Shown: positions 7,246-15,561, counted from the first letter of the stretch. The stretch is DNA of 64,000 bases from Ruminococcus sp. HUN007 (GCF_000712055.1 NZ_JOOA01000002.1:2046001-2110000); one strand, 5' to 3'. A program made the numbers and translations. The notes: generated by a model not told the origin, from the letters alone.

Positions 7246-7389
7246 TCATTCGTCATCATCGTCGCAGCTTTTTACATAAAGCTCGTCCGGAGTTTCTTCT
7301 CTCATATTGAAAATTTCTCTCTTTTTCTTTTCATATCTTTCTTTTTCAACGATACTATCAATGTTATCCAGCAATTCGTTAAATTTCAC
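7246..7389 (-). CDS. Small acidic-tailed hypothetical protein
   Basis: 47 aa from a GTG at 7389 with GGGGAG 7 nt upstream. A longer frame from ATG 7479 exists but starts at about the transcription start predicted by the promoter at 7491-7519, so it would be leaderless and lacks a ribosome site. Sequence: FNELLDNIDSIVEKERYEKKK helix, then a DDDDE end. Family unknown. Heads a same-strand run with 6921-7232 and the M48 protease. Confidence 0.5.
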   Translation of the reverse strand: MKFNELLDNIDSIVEKERYEKKKREIFNMREETPDELYVKSCDDDDE

Positions 7390-7490
7390 TATTATTCTCC
7401 CCTTCTTACCTGTTTTTTTGAAATAACAGACTGTGATCCGCCCGGATCTGTAATCAGCGATCACCGGTGGTGTTGTCATATTATATAAAA

Positions 7491-7519
7491 ATTATAGTAT
7501 TTCACGGCTGTTTTGTCAA
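7491..7519 (-). promoter_or_regulatory. Consensus promoter of the M48 protease operon
   Basis: Minus strand TTGACA (7514-7519), 17 nt, TATAAT (7491-7496): perfect sigma-A elements. Leader to the GTG at 7389 is about 95 nt. Confidence 0.75.
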
Positions 7520-7607
7520 CTTATTAATTAGAATTATTTCAGTACGGTTACATAACAGTAATAACCCGACTACAATCAAATACAATACAAATACAGCTGA
7601 TAATTTG

Positions 7608-7649
7608 TGAAAAATCACACTTGATTTTTCATGATAATAATACTATAAT
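7608..7649 (+). promoter_or_regulatory. Promoter with overlapping inverted repeat
   Basis: TTGATT (7621-7626), 17 nt, TATAAT (7644-7649). A perfect inverted repeat TGAAAAATCA-CACT-TGATTTTTCA (7608-7631) covers the -35, a typical place for a repressor site. No open reading frame follows; the transcript runs into the terminator at 7700-7740. Confidence 0.65.
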
Positions 7650-7655
7650 AAAGAC

Positions 7656-7742
7656 ACAGACAGAAAAAGATCTGAAAAATAAAATAGATTATAAAAAATC
7701 CAGTTCCGGAATCAAAGCCTCCGAAACTGGTGTTTTTTTTAT
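7656..7742 (+). ncRNA. Candidate small RNA of about 85-90 nt
   Basis: Bounded by the promoter at 7621-7649 and a strong terminator (arms CCAGTTCCGGA 7700-7710 and TCCGAAACTGG 7720-7730, T8). The 5' part is A-rich and unstructured, with no start codon plus ribosome site. It could also be an attenuated leader for the ECF sigma gene at 7959, but that gene has its own ECF-like promoter further down. No known RNA family recognised. Confidence 0.5.
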
Positions 7743-7753
7743 ATATACGCACC

Positions 7754-7787
7754 ACGCTGATTTATGAATAAATCAGCGTTTCCTTAG
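7754..7787. repeat. Solo IS5-end palindrome
   Basis: ACGCTGATTTAT-GA-ATAAATCAGCGT (7754-7779) followed by TTCC and TTAG. On the minus strand it begins GGAAACGCTGATTTAT, the same as the left end of the IS5 element at 36051, and TTAG fits the YTAR target of that IS group. Probably a remnant or a very short non-autonomous element. Confidence 0.6.
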
Positions 7788-7850
7788 AAGACCGGTATAT
7801 GTTCCCGTAAACCCGTTCCCATAAATTTTTTTAAAAAAACTCAGAAATCG

Positions 7851-7877
7851 TGTAACCTTTTCTCTCCGCTCTCTGTC
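7851..7877 (+). promoter_or_regulatory. Likely ECF-sigma autoregulated promoter
   Basis: TGTAACC (7851-7857) and CTGTC (7873-7877) have the look of ECF -35 and -10 elements, about 80 bp upstream of the sigma gene. ECF genes are often read by their own sigma. Assignment is by motif resemblance only. Confidence 0.5.
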
Positions 7878-7958
7878 ATTATTAGTGAAAGGGCTTTTTC
7901 ATCATTAAAACTTTACAGACCGGGAGATCGTTAAGGAAGACAAAACAGGGTGATAGTT

Positions 7959-8516
7959 ATGGAAGATAAAGCAATTATATCTCTGTATATAAACAGATCA
8001 GAACAGGCTATTTCCGAGACCGACAGAAAATACGGAAATTATCTGAGGACCATCGTCGGAAACATTCTTGGTGACAAAGGTGAAACAGAGGAATGTCTGA
8101 ATGACACATATCTTAAGGTGTGGAATGCAATTCCTCCTCATGTTCCCATTATCTTCAGAGCTTTCACAGCAAAAATCGCAAGAAACACAGCACTTAACAT
8201 CTATGAAAAAAAGAAAGCTTCCAGAAGATTCAGCGGTCAGCTCGATTTGTCACTGGACGAACTCGCTGAATGTTTTGAGGACGGTGAAGACATTGAAGCC
8301 TGTGCCGAGAGTAAAGAAACCATAAGTGCACTCAATGAATTTCTTGAAGGTCTCGATAAGAAAAAGAGAATATGCTTTATGCAGAGATATTTCTACATGG
8401 AATCAATAAAGAATATTGCCGCCATGAACAATATTTCCGAAAGCGCACTTAAAACCATGCTCTGCAGAATACGGACAGATCTGAAAGAATTTATACAAGA
8501 ACGAGGACTATACTGA
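7959..8516 (+). CDS. ECF-type RNA polymerase sigma factor
   Basis: 185 aa from ATG 7959 (AGGGTGAT just upstream; an in-frame GTG at 7950 lies within it). Sigma2 region at about residues 20-85 (KYGNYLRTIVGNILGD, EECLNDTYLKVWNAIPP) and sigma4 at about 120-180 (FLEGLDKKKRICFMQRYFY, SESALKTMLCRIRTDLKEF). Followed after 16 nt by a membrane protein with an anti-sigma-like cytosolic head, so the two form a signalling pair and probably control envelope genes. Confidence 0.9.
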   Translation: MEDKAIISLYINRSEQAISETDRKYGNYLRTIVGNILGDKGETEECLNDTYLKVWNAIPPHVPIIFRAFTAKIARNTALNIYEKKKASRRFSGQLDLSLDELAECFEDGEDIEACAESKETISALNEFLEGLDKKKRICFMQRYFYMESIKNIAAMNNISESALKTMLCRIRTDLKEFIQERGLY

Positions 8517-8532
8517 CGGGAGGACGATTACG

Positions 8533-10104
8533 ATGAGTGATAAAATGAATAAAAACAGAAAGCTTATGCATGACTTAAGCGGAGTTTCAGATAAGTTTAT
8601 AACAGAAGCTGCTCCGAAAAAGAAAGCCGTAAACATAAGATTACCGTGGGGATATATCGGCAGCGCTGCCTGTGCAGCTGCAGTACTGATACTTTTCGGA
8701 ATGAATCTGCCTGAACGTTCCGATAATGAAATATTCTCACCTGCAGCAACTGACATTACAACGGTGGCTCAGACTGAAAGCATCACAGATTTTACTGTAA
8801 CTGAAAAACCGGTCACAGCACAGAAGGTCGTTGTTACAGTTCCTGTAACAGGAACTGCAGGCGATATTCTTCAGAGCGTAACTGCTGAAACATCATCGGC
8901 AGTCTCAGAAACTGCAAAACAGAATGCAGAAACACAGAAGAAGCAGGAGAATAAGCCGGCTGAAACTGAAAAGAAACCGGAAGTAACTGAAAAAGCTGAA
9001 ACTACAGCATCAACTGAATACGAGCACATGGAAGATATAAATGATGCCGCCGTAACATCAGTTACCAAAAACCCTGACGGCTCAATCCGTATCGTTATCA
9101 GAGACGGTCAGTTTGCCGTAACACTGCCTGCAAGCTGGAACGGCCATTTTGTATTAAACGGACACAACGGCAATGACTACACCGAATTTCCGGACGAACT
9201 TGCACTTGTCGAAATCAACAGTAAACTTGCCTATCAGACTGAAGACTACTACGATTCAAGTGTTCTGGGTTTAACTGTAGCTTCTGAAGTAGACTTTGAT
9301 TATCCGATCCACTACGATACAGTCGGCTATTCACGAGGAGAATACATGCGTCAGTTCTCAAGCATGCCGGTTGACCGCTGCAGCTGTACTGAAGAAGCAT
9401 ATCAGGAAAAACTTGCACTTCTTGATACGAGAGATCAGATCATATACGAAAGCTATTCCGAGAAAACCGGAAAACTTGAAAGAACATTTACCGTCCCTGA
9501 ATGTCCTATTGAAGCTGTATCAGGCGAATGCGGAAATACCACAAAATGGGAATATGACAGTGAAAGCAAAACTCTGACAATACTTGCAAAGAGCGATGAT
9601 GAAACTGACTGGATGCTGAGAACCCAGGGTTATTCAGTTACCCGTGCACCATGGAAAGAAATGAGCTGGTACAAGGAAATTGAAAATGTTGTCGTTAAAG
9701 ATGGTGTACAGCATATCGGAATCGACGCTTTCACAGACTGTACATCTCTTAAGTCAATAACCACTCCTGATGATATAGCGGGCGTAACATACTTTACAAA
9801 CTGTACATCACTCACTTCAATAACTGTACCTGAAAATACTGAATGTATCGGAAACGATGTTTTCTCAGGCTGTACAAACCTTAAGGAAGTAAAGATCGGC
9901 AGCAAACTTACTGAGATCATGCACGGTTCATTCCAGGGATGCACAGCACTCGAAACTCTCGATCTTCCTGAGACCGTAACGAAGATCAGCGACTATGCAT
10001 TCAAGAACTGCAGCCCTGACCTCGTACTCAGATGTAAGGAAGGCTCTTACGTTCAGCAGTATGCAGAAGCTCACGGCATAAAGTTTGAAGCTGTTGCAGA
10101 ATAA
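8533..10104 (+). CDS. Anti-sigma-like membrane protein with extracellular leucine-rich repeats
   Basis: 523 aa. Cytosolic head (1-35; LSGVSDKFITEAAP is typical of anti-sigma tails next to ECF genes), one membrane segment (about 36-58, WGYIGSAACAAAVLILFGM), a Thr/Glu/Lys-rich stalk to about residue 175, a middle domain of unknown family, and a C-terminal BspA-type LRR_5 region (about 375-510: IGIDAFTDCTSLKSI, NDVFSGCTNLKEV, HGSFQGCTALETL). The extracellular repeats may sense a ligand or surface contact and release the sigma factor. That sensing role is inferred from architecture; the operon with the sigma gene is directly visible. Confidence 0.85.
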   Translation: MSDKMNKNRKLMHDLSGVSDKFITEAAPKKKAVNIRLPWGYIGSAACAAAVLILFGMNLPERSDNEIFSPAATDITTVAQTESITDFTVTEKPVTAQKVVVTVPVTGTAGDILQSVTAETSSAVSETAKQNAETQKKQENKPAETEKKPEVTEKAETTASTEYEHMEDINDAAVTSVTKNPDGSIRIVIRDGQFAVTLPASWNGHFVLNGHNGNDYTEFPDELALVEINSKLAYQTEDYYDSSVLGLTVASEVDFDYPIHYDTVGYSRGEYMRQFSSMPVDRCSCTEEAYQEKLALLDTRDQIIYESYSEKTGKLERTFTVPECPIEAVSGECGNTTKWEYDSESKTLTILAKSDDETDWMLRTQGYSVTRAPWKEMSWYKEIENVVVKDGVQHIGIDAFTDCTSLKSITTPDDIAGVTYFTNCTSLTSITVPENTECIGNDVFSGCTNLKEVKIGSKLTEIMHGSFQGCTALETLDLPETVTKISDYAFKNCSPDLVLRCKEGSYVQQYAEAHGIKFEAVAE

Positions 10105-10147
10105 CCGAAACGACCATAAAACAATTAATCTCTATAAAATACCTGAA

Positions 10148-10189
10148 GCCGGACATCAGATCTTTATTCCGATGTCCGGCTGTTTTTTT
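10148..10189 (+). terminator. Terminator of the sigma/anti-sigma operon
   Basis: Arms AGCCGGACATC and GATGTCCGGCT around a 12-nt loop, followed by a T7 run. Confidence 0.9.
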
Positions 10190-10205
10190 AAGTGTTCCCT
10201 GTAAA

Positions 10206-10243
10206 ATAAAAAGGAGTGCAGAACGGGATCCTGCACTCCTTTT
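10206..10243 (-). terminator. Terminator of the MgtC-like gene
   Basis: Perfect arms AAAAGGAGTGCAG and CTGCACTCCTTTT; on the minus strand the T run continues into TTTTTATTTTA. Confidence 0.85.
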
Positions 10244-10283
10244 AATGTTTCACCGTAACTCCGGTCCGTGATATTTCAGTTCA

Positions 10284-10952
10284 CTACAGCTGGGCTGTAA
10301 ATTCAGAAACGGTGTATTTTCTGCTTACCGCGTCAAGTATCTCATCAGGCATAAGTTTATGCGGTGCACGTACAGTCATGTTGATCAGTACTGTTCCGTC
10401 CTTTTTCTTCTTGATGCTCAGTCTCAGGACCTTGACGTGAAGCTCATGCATGTACTCGTTCACATCGGAAATAATACCCTGCTTGTATTCCGTACGGAAA
10501 GATATTTCCGAGACCATCATGTTTTCAGAGCTCGGAAGAGACCAGTGAAGAATGAGCTGCAGTATTATTATCATAGCCGTGGCTACGATCCCGACGACAT
10601 ACATTCCGGCTCCGATCGCACATCCTACGCCGCAGGTGGACCATATGCCGGCGGCAGTGGTAAGACCTTTAACGTATCCTCCGCGGAGGAATATAACACC
10701 GGCACCAAGAAAGCTGACTCCGGTTATTACATTGGCCGCTATTCTCGAAACATCGACGTTTATGCCGGGCGTTCCGACAATGTCGATAAAACCGTACTTG
10801 GATACTATTACAAGAAGAGAGGCTCCGAGTGTGACCATTATATGAGTTCTTATACCGGCCTCCTTCTGTCTCTGGCTTCGTTCAAAACCAATTGCCGCAC
10901 CGCATGCGGCAGCAATTACTATTCGCAAAACAAGGGTCAGTTCATTTGTCAT
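10284..10952 (-). CDS. MgtC/SapB-family membrane protein
   Basis: 222 aa. Four to five membrane segments in the first 145 residues, with the family signature ERSQRQKEAGIRTHIMVTLGA and a Gly-rich GVSFLGAGVIF. The C-terminal 75 residues form a soluble ACT-like regulatory domain (VLRLSIKKKKDGTVLINMTV). MgtC proteins affect magnesium or phosphate homeostasis and F-ATPase activity in other bacteria; the role here is unknown. GGAGG lies 9 nt before the ATG. Monocistronic, with its own terminator at 10206-10243. No magnesium riboswitch is apparent in the 291-bp upstream gap. Confidence 0.9.
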   Translation of the reverse strand: MTNELTLVLRIVIAAACGAAIGFERSQRQKEAGIRTHIMVTLGASLLVIVSKYGFIDIVGTPGINVDVSRIAANVITGVSFLGAGVIFLRGGYVKGLTTAAGIWSTCGVGCAIGAGMYVVGIVATAMIIILQLILHWSLPSSENMMVSEISFRTEYKQGIISDVNEYMHELHVKVLRLSIKKKKDGTVLINMTVRAPHKLMPDEILDAVSRKYTVSEFTAQL

Positions 10953-11178
10953 AGACCTGATACCTCCTTCCGGTGAATACTGATTTCATATTTTACCAGT
11001 ACTTTCATGAGTTATACTTTATATAAATTATACCATATTCTGTGCTTTCAATCAATATACCGCTGATAAATACGCAATAATGCAAATCCAACTTTGGATT
11101 ATATTCTGAAAACTGCCATAACAAAGCCATAAAATTTAATTTTTCTTTGTATGTACTTACCAAACCTTGTTTACATGG

Positions 11179-11207
11179 TTGATTTAGCTAATTTCAAATG
11201 ATATAAT
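11179..11207 (+). promoter_or_regulatory. Promoter of the U32-like gene
   Basis: TTGATT (11179-11184), 17 nt, TATAAT (11202-11207), followed by a short leader and AAAGGAG before the start at 11244. Confidence 0.7.
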
Positions 11208-11243
11208 TGTATGAGTGACTAAATTTGAAAAGGAGCTTATTAA

Positions 11244-12641
11244 ATGGCAAAACTAGTAAAGTACGATGTCGGTACAAACTTTGACAACAAGTTATTCGAC
11301 ATAATCAAAGAATGTGACAAAGATCACAGAATCAAAAACCTCTATGGTAAACTCAAGCAGGACGGTCTTCCGGGTGGTCGTGCTACTTCAATAATCCCTG
11401 AACTTTCTGATGATCAGTTCGTTCAGTACATCAAGGACTGCAACAGCCTTGGCATCACTTTCAACTATCTTATCAACCCTCTCTGCATGGGTCAGGCTGA
11501 ATATGATCCTGTAGAAGGAAAGAACATCAGAAACACACTTCACAAGCTTTATGACATGGGTGTACGCTACTTCACTATCAACTCACCTTCACTCATCAAG
11601 TACGTAAAGAGCGAGTTCAAGGATGTACAGGTAACACTTGGTCTCTATGCTTATCCTGTTTCCATCCAGCAGATCGAATACTGGAGAAACTGGGGCGTTG
11701 ACGAACTCACTCTCGACCACGCATTCAACAGAAACTTTGAAAACCTCAGAAACGTAATGAAGACATACAAGGACAGCGACTTTGGTATGCGTATCATCGC
11801 TAACAACTTCTGTCTTAAGGAATGTCCTTACCGTCTCAGCCACGGTTCTTTCGTTGGTCATTCAGATCCGACTGCTATTTCAATGGACTTCAGCCTTATC
11901 AACTGTACATACAGAAAGATCTCAAATCCAAAGGCTATGCTCACAGCTGAATGGGTAAGACCTGAAGATATCCATTACTATGAAGAACTTGCTGAAGAAA
12001 CAGGTTACAAGAACTTCTCAATCAAGCTCGTTGACAGAACAAGAGCTACTGCATTTATCGAACGGGTAATAAGAGCTTATCTTGCTGAATCATACGACGG
12101 AAACCTTCTCGACATCATTAACTGGCCGGAAACAAGAAATATGTTTGGTGTCAAGGGTGCTCCGGCTGGTATGCCTGCTGGTGGTCCTCCGGCTGGTATG
12201 CCTCCTGTAGGCGGTCCTCCGGCTGGTATGCCTCCTGTTGGCGGTCCTCCGGCTGGCATGCCTCCTGTAGGCGGTCCTCCGGCTGGTATGCCTCCTGTTG
12301 GCGGTCCTCCGGCTGGTGCTCCGAAGATCAGATACATGGATAAGATGAACATGACATTCGCACCTATCTACGGAAGAGTAATGAACTTCCCTAAGATCTA
12401 TATCGACAACAAGAAGCTCGACGGATTTATGGATCACTTCATCAAGCACAACAACTGTGCTAACTCACTCTGTGCCGGAACTATCATCGAAGACGGCATG
12501 AAATGTGACCACGCATGTGACCGCTGCGGCGCATGGGTAGATAAAGTAATCTCATACGACAAGGCTGAGGTTGAAGCATGGAAGCAGGTTGCTGAACAGC
12601 TTCTCAACGGTCTCCCGGCTGGTGCTCAGTACGAAAAGTAA
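11244..12641 (+). CDS. Peptidase U32-like protein with Pro/Gly repeat insert and Cys-rich end
   Basis: 465 aa. Residues 1-300 look like a U32-type TIM barrel: a FNYLINPLCMG strand, DMGVRYFTINSPSLIKYV, and a Cys pair in NNFCLKECPYRLSHGS plus Cys in LINCTYRKISNPK. U32 relatives can bind an iron-sulfur cluster with such cysteines. Residues about 305-358 are a low-complexity GGPPAGMPPV repeat. A final domain holds CANSLCAG and CDHACDRCGAWVDK, a further five cysteines. Codon use is very uniform, hinting at high expression. Alone, with its own promoter and terminator. Substrate unknown; the family assignment is moderately sure, the cofactor is inference. Confidence 0.7.
   Translation: MAKLVKYDVGTNFDNKLFDIIKECDKDHRIKNLYGKLKQDGLPGGRATSIIPELSDDQFVQYIKDCNSLGITFNYLINPLCMGQAEYDPVEGKNIRNTLHKLYDMGVRYFTINSPSLIKYVKSEFKDVQVTLGLYAYPVSIQQIEYWRNWGVDELTLDHAFNRNFENLRNVMKTYKDSDFGMRIIANNFCLKECPYRLSHGSFVGHSDPTAISMDFSLINCTYRKISNPKAMLTAEWVRPEDIHYYEELAEETGYKNFSIKLVDRTRATAFIERVIRAYLAESYDGNLLDIINWPETRNMFGVKGAPAGMPAGGPPAGMPPVGGPPAGMPPVGGPPAGMPPVGGPPAGMPPVGGPPAGAPKIRYMDKMNMTFAPIYGRVMNFPKIYIDNKKLDGFMDHFIKHNNCANSLCAGTIIEDGMKCDHACDRCGAWVDKVISYDKAEVEAWKQVAEQLLNGLPAGAQYEK
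12156..12317 (+). repeat. In-frame 30-bp tandem repeat coding GGPPAGMPPV
   Basis: Four full 30-bp units from 12183 to 12302, with partial units before (12156-12182) and after (12303-12317). Units alternate between GTA and GTT for the Val codon, giving a 60-bp higher-order period, a sign of recent doubling of a two-unit block. Confidence 0.95.
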
Positions 12642-12672
12642 TTAACTGACCGAAACTGATCAGTTCCGTCAG

Positions 12673-12706
12673 AAAAAGGCTGCAGATTTTGTCTGCAGCC
12701 TTTTTT
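12673..12706 (+). terminator. Terminator of the U32-like gene
   Basis: Arms AAAAAGGCTGCAGA and TCTGCAGCCTTTTT with a 5-nt loop and T6. Confidence 0.92.
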
Positions 12707-12740
12707 ATATGTTAATGACAATTCTCCTTAAAAAACAGAT

Positions 12741-12786
12741 CAGCATATTCTGATCCGCGTACATCATACGCGGACAGAATATGCTG
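12741..12786. terminator. CAGCATAT-type nested hairpin
   Basis: Outer arms CAGCATATTCTG (12741-12752) and CAGAATATGCTG (12775-12786), inner TCCGCG/CGCGGA. Same outer CAGCATAT stem as at 5723 and 26496, with compensating inner changes. Placed between convergent genes, it likely terminates lysC on the minus strand. Confidence 0.75.
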
Positions 12787-12853
12787 AATCTTTTGTACTG
12801 TTATTTTAAAGAAACCGCTGATCTATGAATAACCCGGTTTTATGATCTTTTCC

Positions 12854-14182
12854 TTATTCAGCTGAATCAATGAATGCGCTGTAGATGCATCTGATAGCAT
12901 CTTCAAAATCACTTTCGCCGATACCAACGATGATGTTAAGTTCGCTTGAACCCTGGTCGATCATCTTGATATTGATACGTGCGTGTGAGAGCGCTGCGAA
13001 TACTCTTGCAGCTGTACCTCTTGTCTTGTACATTCCGTGACCAACGACTGCGAGGAGAGCGATGTTATGTTCGATCTCAAGGTGATCAGGATCAACTTCC
13101 TTTCTGATCTGTGAAAGGACTGCTTCTTCCTTGCCTTCAAGCGAAGCAGCACTGAGCACGATACTCATTGTGTCGATACCTGAAGGAATGTGTTCGAATG
13201 AAAGGTCGTTCTTGTAGAGGATGTCGAGGATCTTCTTTACGAAACCGACCTCGCTGTTCATCATTGACTTTTCAATGTTTATTGCGCAGAAGCCCTTCTT
13301 GCCGGCGATACCTGTAATTGTGTTTCTGCTTGTTTCTTCTGAATTGTCCTCAGCAACAATCATTGTACCCGGAGCAGAAGGATCGTTTGTGTTTCTGATA
13401 TTTATCGGAATACCTGCTGTTCTTACAGGGAAAATAGCATCTTCGTGAAGAACTGTCGCACCCATGTATGAAAGCTCGCGGAGTTCCTTGTATGTGATAG
13501 TCTTGATGACCTTAGGATCTTCAACTATTCTCGGGTCAGCGATAAGGAAACCTGAAACGTCTGTCCAGTTTTCATATATCTCAGCGCGTACTGCACGTGC
13601 GATGATGGAACCTGTAACGTCAGAACCGCCGCGTGAGAAAGTCTTGATAGTGTCGTTGAGTGTGATTCCGTAGAAACCAGGGATAACAGCACATTCAACA
13701 TTCTTTATTCTTTCACGTACAGCTTCGATCGTCTTGTCGAGCATGAATGAACCGTTGTCGTCAAAGTAGATAACTTCAGCAGCATCGATGAATTCGTAGC
13801 CAAGGTATGCAGCAAGGATGATACCGTTTAAGTATTCACCGCGGCTTGCAGCGTAGTCACGTCCGCTCTTGGCCTTAAGGCAGTATTCGATCTCTTCGAA
13901 TTCCTTGTCGAGGCTTAAGTCAAGTCCGAGGTCGCTTATGATACCATTGTAGCGTTCTCTGATCTTTCCGAACTGATCCTTTATGTCTTTTCCGCTCTTT
14001 ACAAGCTCGTAGCAGCTGTAGAGCATATCAGTTACCTTTGTATCTTCCCTGAATCTCTTGCCCGGTGCTGAAGGAACAACGAATTTTCTCTTTTCATCAG
14101 ACTTTATGATATCAGCAACTTTTCTGAACTGGTTAGCATCAGCAAGGCTGCTTCCGCCGAATTTTACTACTTTAACGCCCAT
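12854..14182 (-). CDS. lysC: Aspartate kinase
   Basis: 442 aa. Phosphorylates aspartate, the first step to lysine, threonine, methionine and diaminopimelate. Seen: KVVKFGGSSLADA at residues 4-16 (kinase signature), SRGGSDVTGS in the substrate region, then two ACT domains (about 300-440: MSIVLSAASLEGKEEAV; INIKMIDQGSSELNIIVGI) for feedback control. The N-terminal insert VPSAPGKRFREDTKVTD is typical of a clostridial subtype. Monocistronic. The 200-bp leader shows no lysine riboswitch that I can see, so regulation may be allosteric only. Confidence 0.95.
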   Translation of the reverse strand: MGVKVVKFGGSSLADANQFRKVADIIKSDEKRKFVVPSAPGKRFREDTKVTDMLYSCYELVKSGKDIKDQFGKIRERYNGIISDLGLDLSLDKEFEEIEYCLKAKSGRDYAASRGEYLNGIILAAYLGYEFIDAAEVIYFDDNGSFMLDKTIEAVRERIKNVECAVIPGFYGITLNDTIKTFSRGGSDVTGSIIARAVRAEIYENWTDVSGFLIADPRIVEDPKVIKTITYKELRELSYMGATVLHEDAIFPVRTAGIPINIRNTNDPSAPGTMIVAEDNSEETSRNTITGIAGKKGFCAINIEKSMMNSEVGFVKKILDILYKNDLSFEHIPSGIDTMSIVLSAASLEGKEEAVLSQIRKEVDPDHLEIEHNIALLAVVGHGMYKTRGTAARVFAALSHARINIKMIDQGSSELNIIVGIGESDFEDAIRCIYSAFIDSAE

Positions 14183-14343
14183 TGTAAAAACTTCCTTTAT
14201 ATAATCAGATTATAGTCATTAAACCACTATATTATTATATTAAAACCAGTGTTTAAAATCAATAGATATATAATATGAATTTCCAAAAATTATAACCTGT
14301 ATTTTTGTCAAATACGACTGTTCTTTTCAGAAAAACAACAATA

Positions 14344-14380
14344 AAATAAAAAGGGCATGCGGTCACGCGGCCGCACACCC
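14344..14380 (-). terminator. Terminator of alr
   Basis: On the minus strand GGGTGTGCGG pairs with CCGCATGCCC and is followed by TTTTTATTTTA. Confidence 0.8.
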
Positions 14381-14386
14381 TTGTTT

Positions 14387-15514
14387 CTATTCTTCATAAA
14401 TTCTCGGAACTCTCTTTGAGATCCCGCATACGACCTCATATCCGATGGTTCCGTACCATGAAGCAAGCTCGTCTGCTGTTATCATGTCATCGCCGTCCCT
14501 GCCAATGAGTGTGACCGTGTCTCCCGGCTTTGCATCAATGCCTGTGACATCTATCATAAGCTGGTCCATGCACACGCGTCCGGCTATCGGGCAGCGCTTC
14601 CCCTTGAGGAGTACCTTTCCCTTCGAGGAAAGAAGTCTTGAATATCCGTCAGCGTAGCCGACCGTTACTGTTGCTATCTTTCGTTCTTCAGAAGCCGTGT
14701 ATGTTCTTCCGTAGCTTATGCAGTCGCCCGGTTCAACTGTCTTGACATATGAAATGACAGCCTTGAGTTCCATTACAGGTTCAACCTTATAAGGCAGCGG
14801 CAGCGGATAGTTAGGAAGAAGTCCGTACATCGTGATGCCTATTCTTGCAAGTGTGCTTGCACCGTCAAAATGATAGGCAGCTCCGGCACTGTTGAGGAAA
14901 TGTACATGCGGAAGGCTGATCCCGCGGTTTTTCAGTTCACAGTAAACACCCTTTATAAACTCAGCCTGTTTTTCAGTATACTTCACGTTTTCAGGATCGT
15001 CACTGTCTGCAACTGCAAAGTGTGTGAACAGACCCTCTGCGGCAATGTTTTCAAGTGAAGCTATCCTTTCAGCGCAGTCTGCACACTCTGAAACAGTTTT
15101 AAACTTAAGTCCTATTCTGCCCATTCCGGTGTCAAGTTTAATGTGGCATCTTACCGGAGAAGGCGCAAGTCTGTTAAGTTCCTTTGCGTAATCTTCCGAA
15201 ACCACACACTGAATGATATTGTACTTTATAAGCTCATCAGCATATTCCGGAGGAGTATAACCGAGAATGAGTATTCCGCAGTCAGAAACAATTTCTCTTA
15301 CACTTATAGCCTCGTCAAGGTTGGAAACCGCAAAGTAACGTATGCCGGTGTTATAAAGTTTCTTTATAACTTCATTTTCACCGTGACCGTATGCGTCAGC
15401 CTTTACAACTGCCATTATTTCAGTTGATTCAGCAAGATGTTCCTTTATAGTATTTATATTTCTTTCCAGTGCGGACAGATCTATTCTTGCCCACGCTCTT
15501 TTATGATTTTTCAA
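14387..15514 (-). CDS. alr: Alanine racemase
   Basis: 375 aa. PLP enzyme making D-alanine for peptidoglycan. The PLP lysine lies in AVVKADAYGHG (about residues 35-45), with an ARIGITMYG strand and a second-domain Tyr in ISYGRTYTA; the end has CMDQLMIDVTGI and GYEVVCGIS, all family landmarks. The start is a TTG at 15514 supported by AAGGAG 9 nt upstream. It sits back to back with the SLOG gene; the two promoter regions overlap around 15533-15561. Normal length. Confidence 0.96.
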   Translation of the reverse strand: MKNHKRAWARIDLSALERNINTIKEHLAESTEIMAVVKADAYGHGENEVIKKLYNTGIRYFAVSNLDEAISVREIVSDCGILILGYTPPEYADELIKYNIIQCVVSEDYAKELNRLAPSPVRCHIKLDTGMGRIGLKFKTVSECADCAERIASLENIAAEGLFTHFAVADSDDPENVKYTEKQAEFIKGVYCELKNRGISLPHVHFLNSAGAAYHFDGASTLARIGITMYGLLPNYPLPLPYKVEPVMELKAVISYVKTVEPGDCISYGRTYTASEERKIATVTVGYADGYSRLLSSKGKVLLKGKRCPIAGRVCMDQLMIDVTGIDAKPGDTVTLIGRDGDDMITADELASWYGTIGYEVVCGISKRVPRIYEE

Positions 15515-15532
15515 AAGAATGCGCTCCTTGTC

Positions 15533-15561
15533 TTGATATTTGTGCCTGATTGTGATAAAAT
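15533..15561 (+). promoter_or_regulatory. Promoter of the SLOG-family gene
   Basis: TTGATA (15533-15538), 17 nt, TAAAAT (15556-15561), about 50 bp before the TTG start at 15611. Confidence 0.6.

Larger units (their letters stand above)
7390..7958. other. Intergenic region between M48 operon and ECF sigma gene
   Basis: It holds, left to right, the M48-operon promoter (7491-7519), the candidate small RNA with its promoter and terminator (7608-7742), an IS5-end palindrome (7754-7787) and an ECF-like promoter (7851-7877). The rest is AT-rich spacer. Confidence 0.6.

Noticed and set aside
10953..11243. Possible magnesium riboswitch before the MgtC-like gene
   Set aside because: No extended structured leader is visible; only an ordinary ribosome site and AT-rich spacer.
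12077..12449. Minus-strand open frames rich in Gly/Pro or Arg/Thr
   Set aside because: They are reverse readings of the 30-bp tandem repeat in the U32-like gene; repeats stay open in several frames.
14183..14386. Possible lysine riboswitch upstream of lysC
   Set aside because: The leader is short and AT-rich and shows none of the conserved L-box stems.
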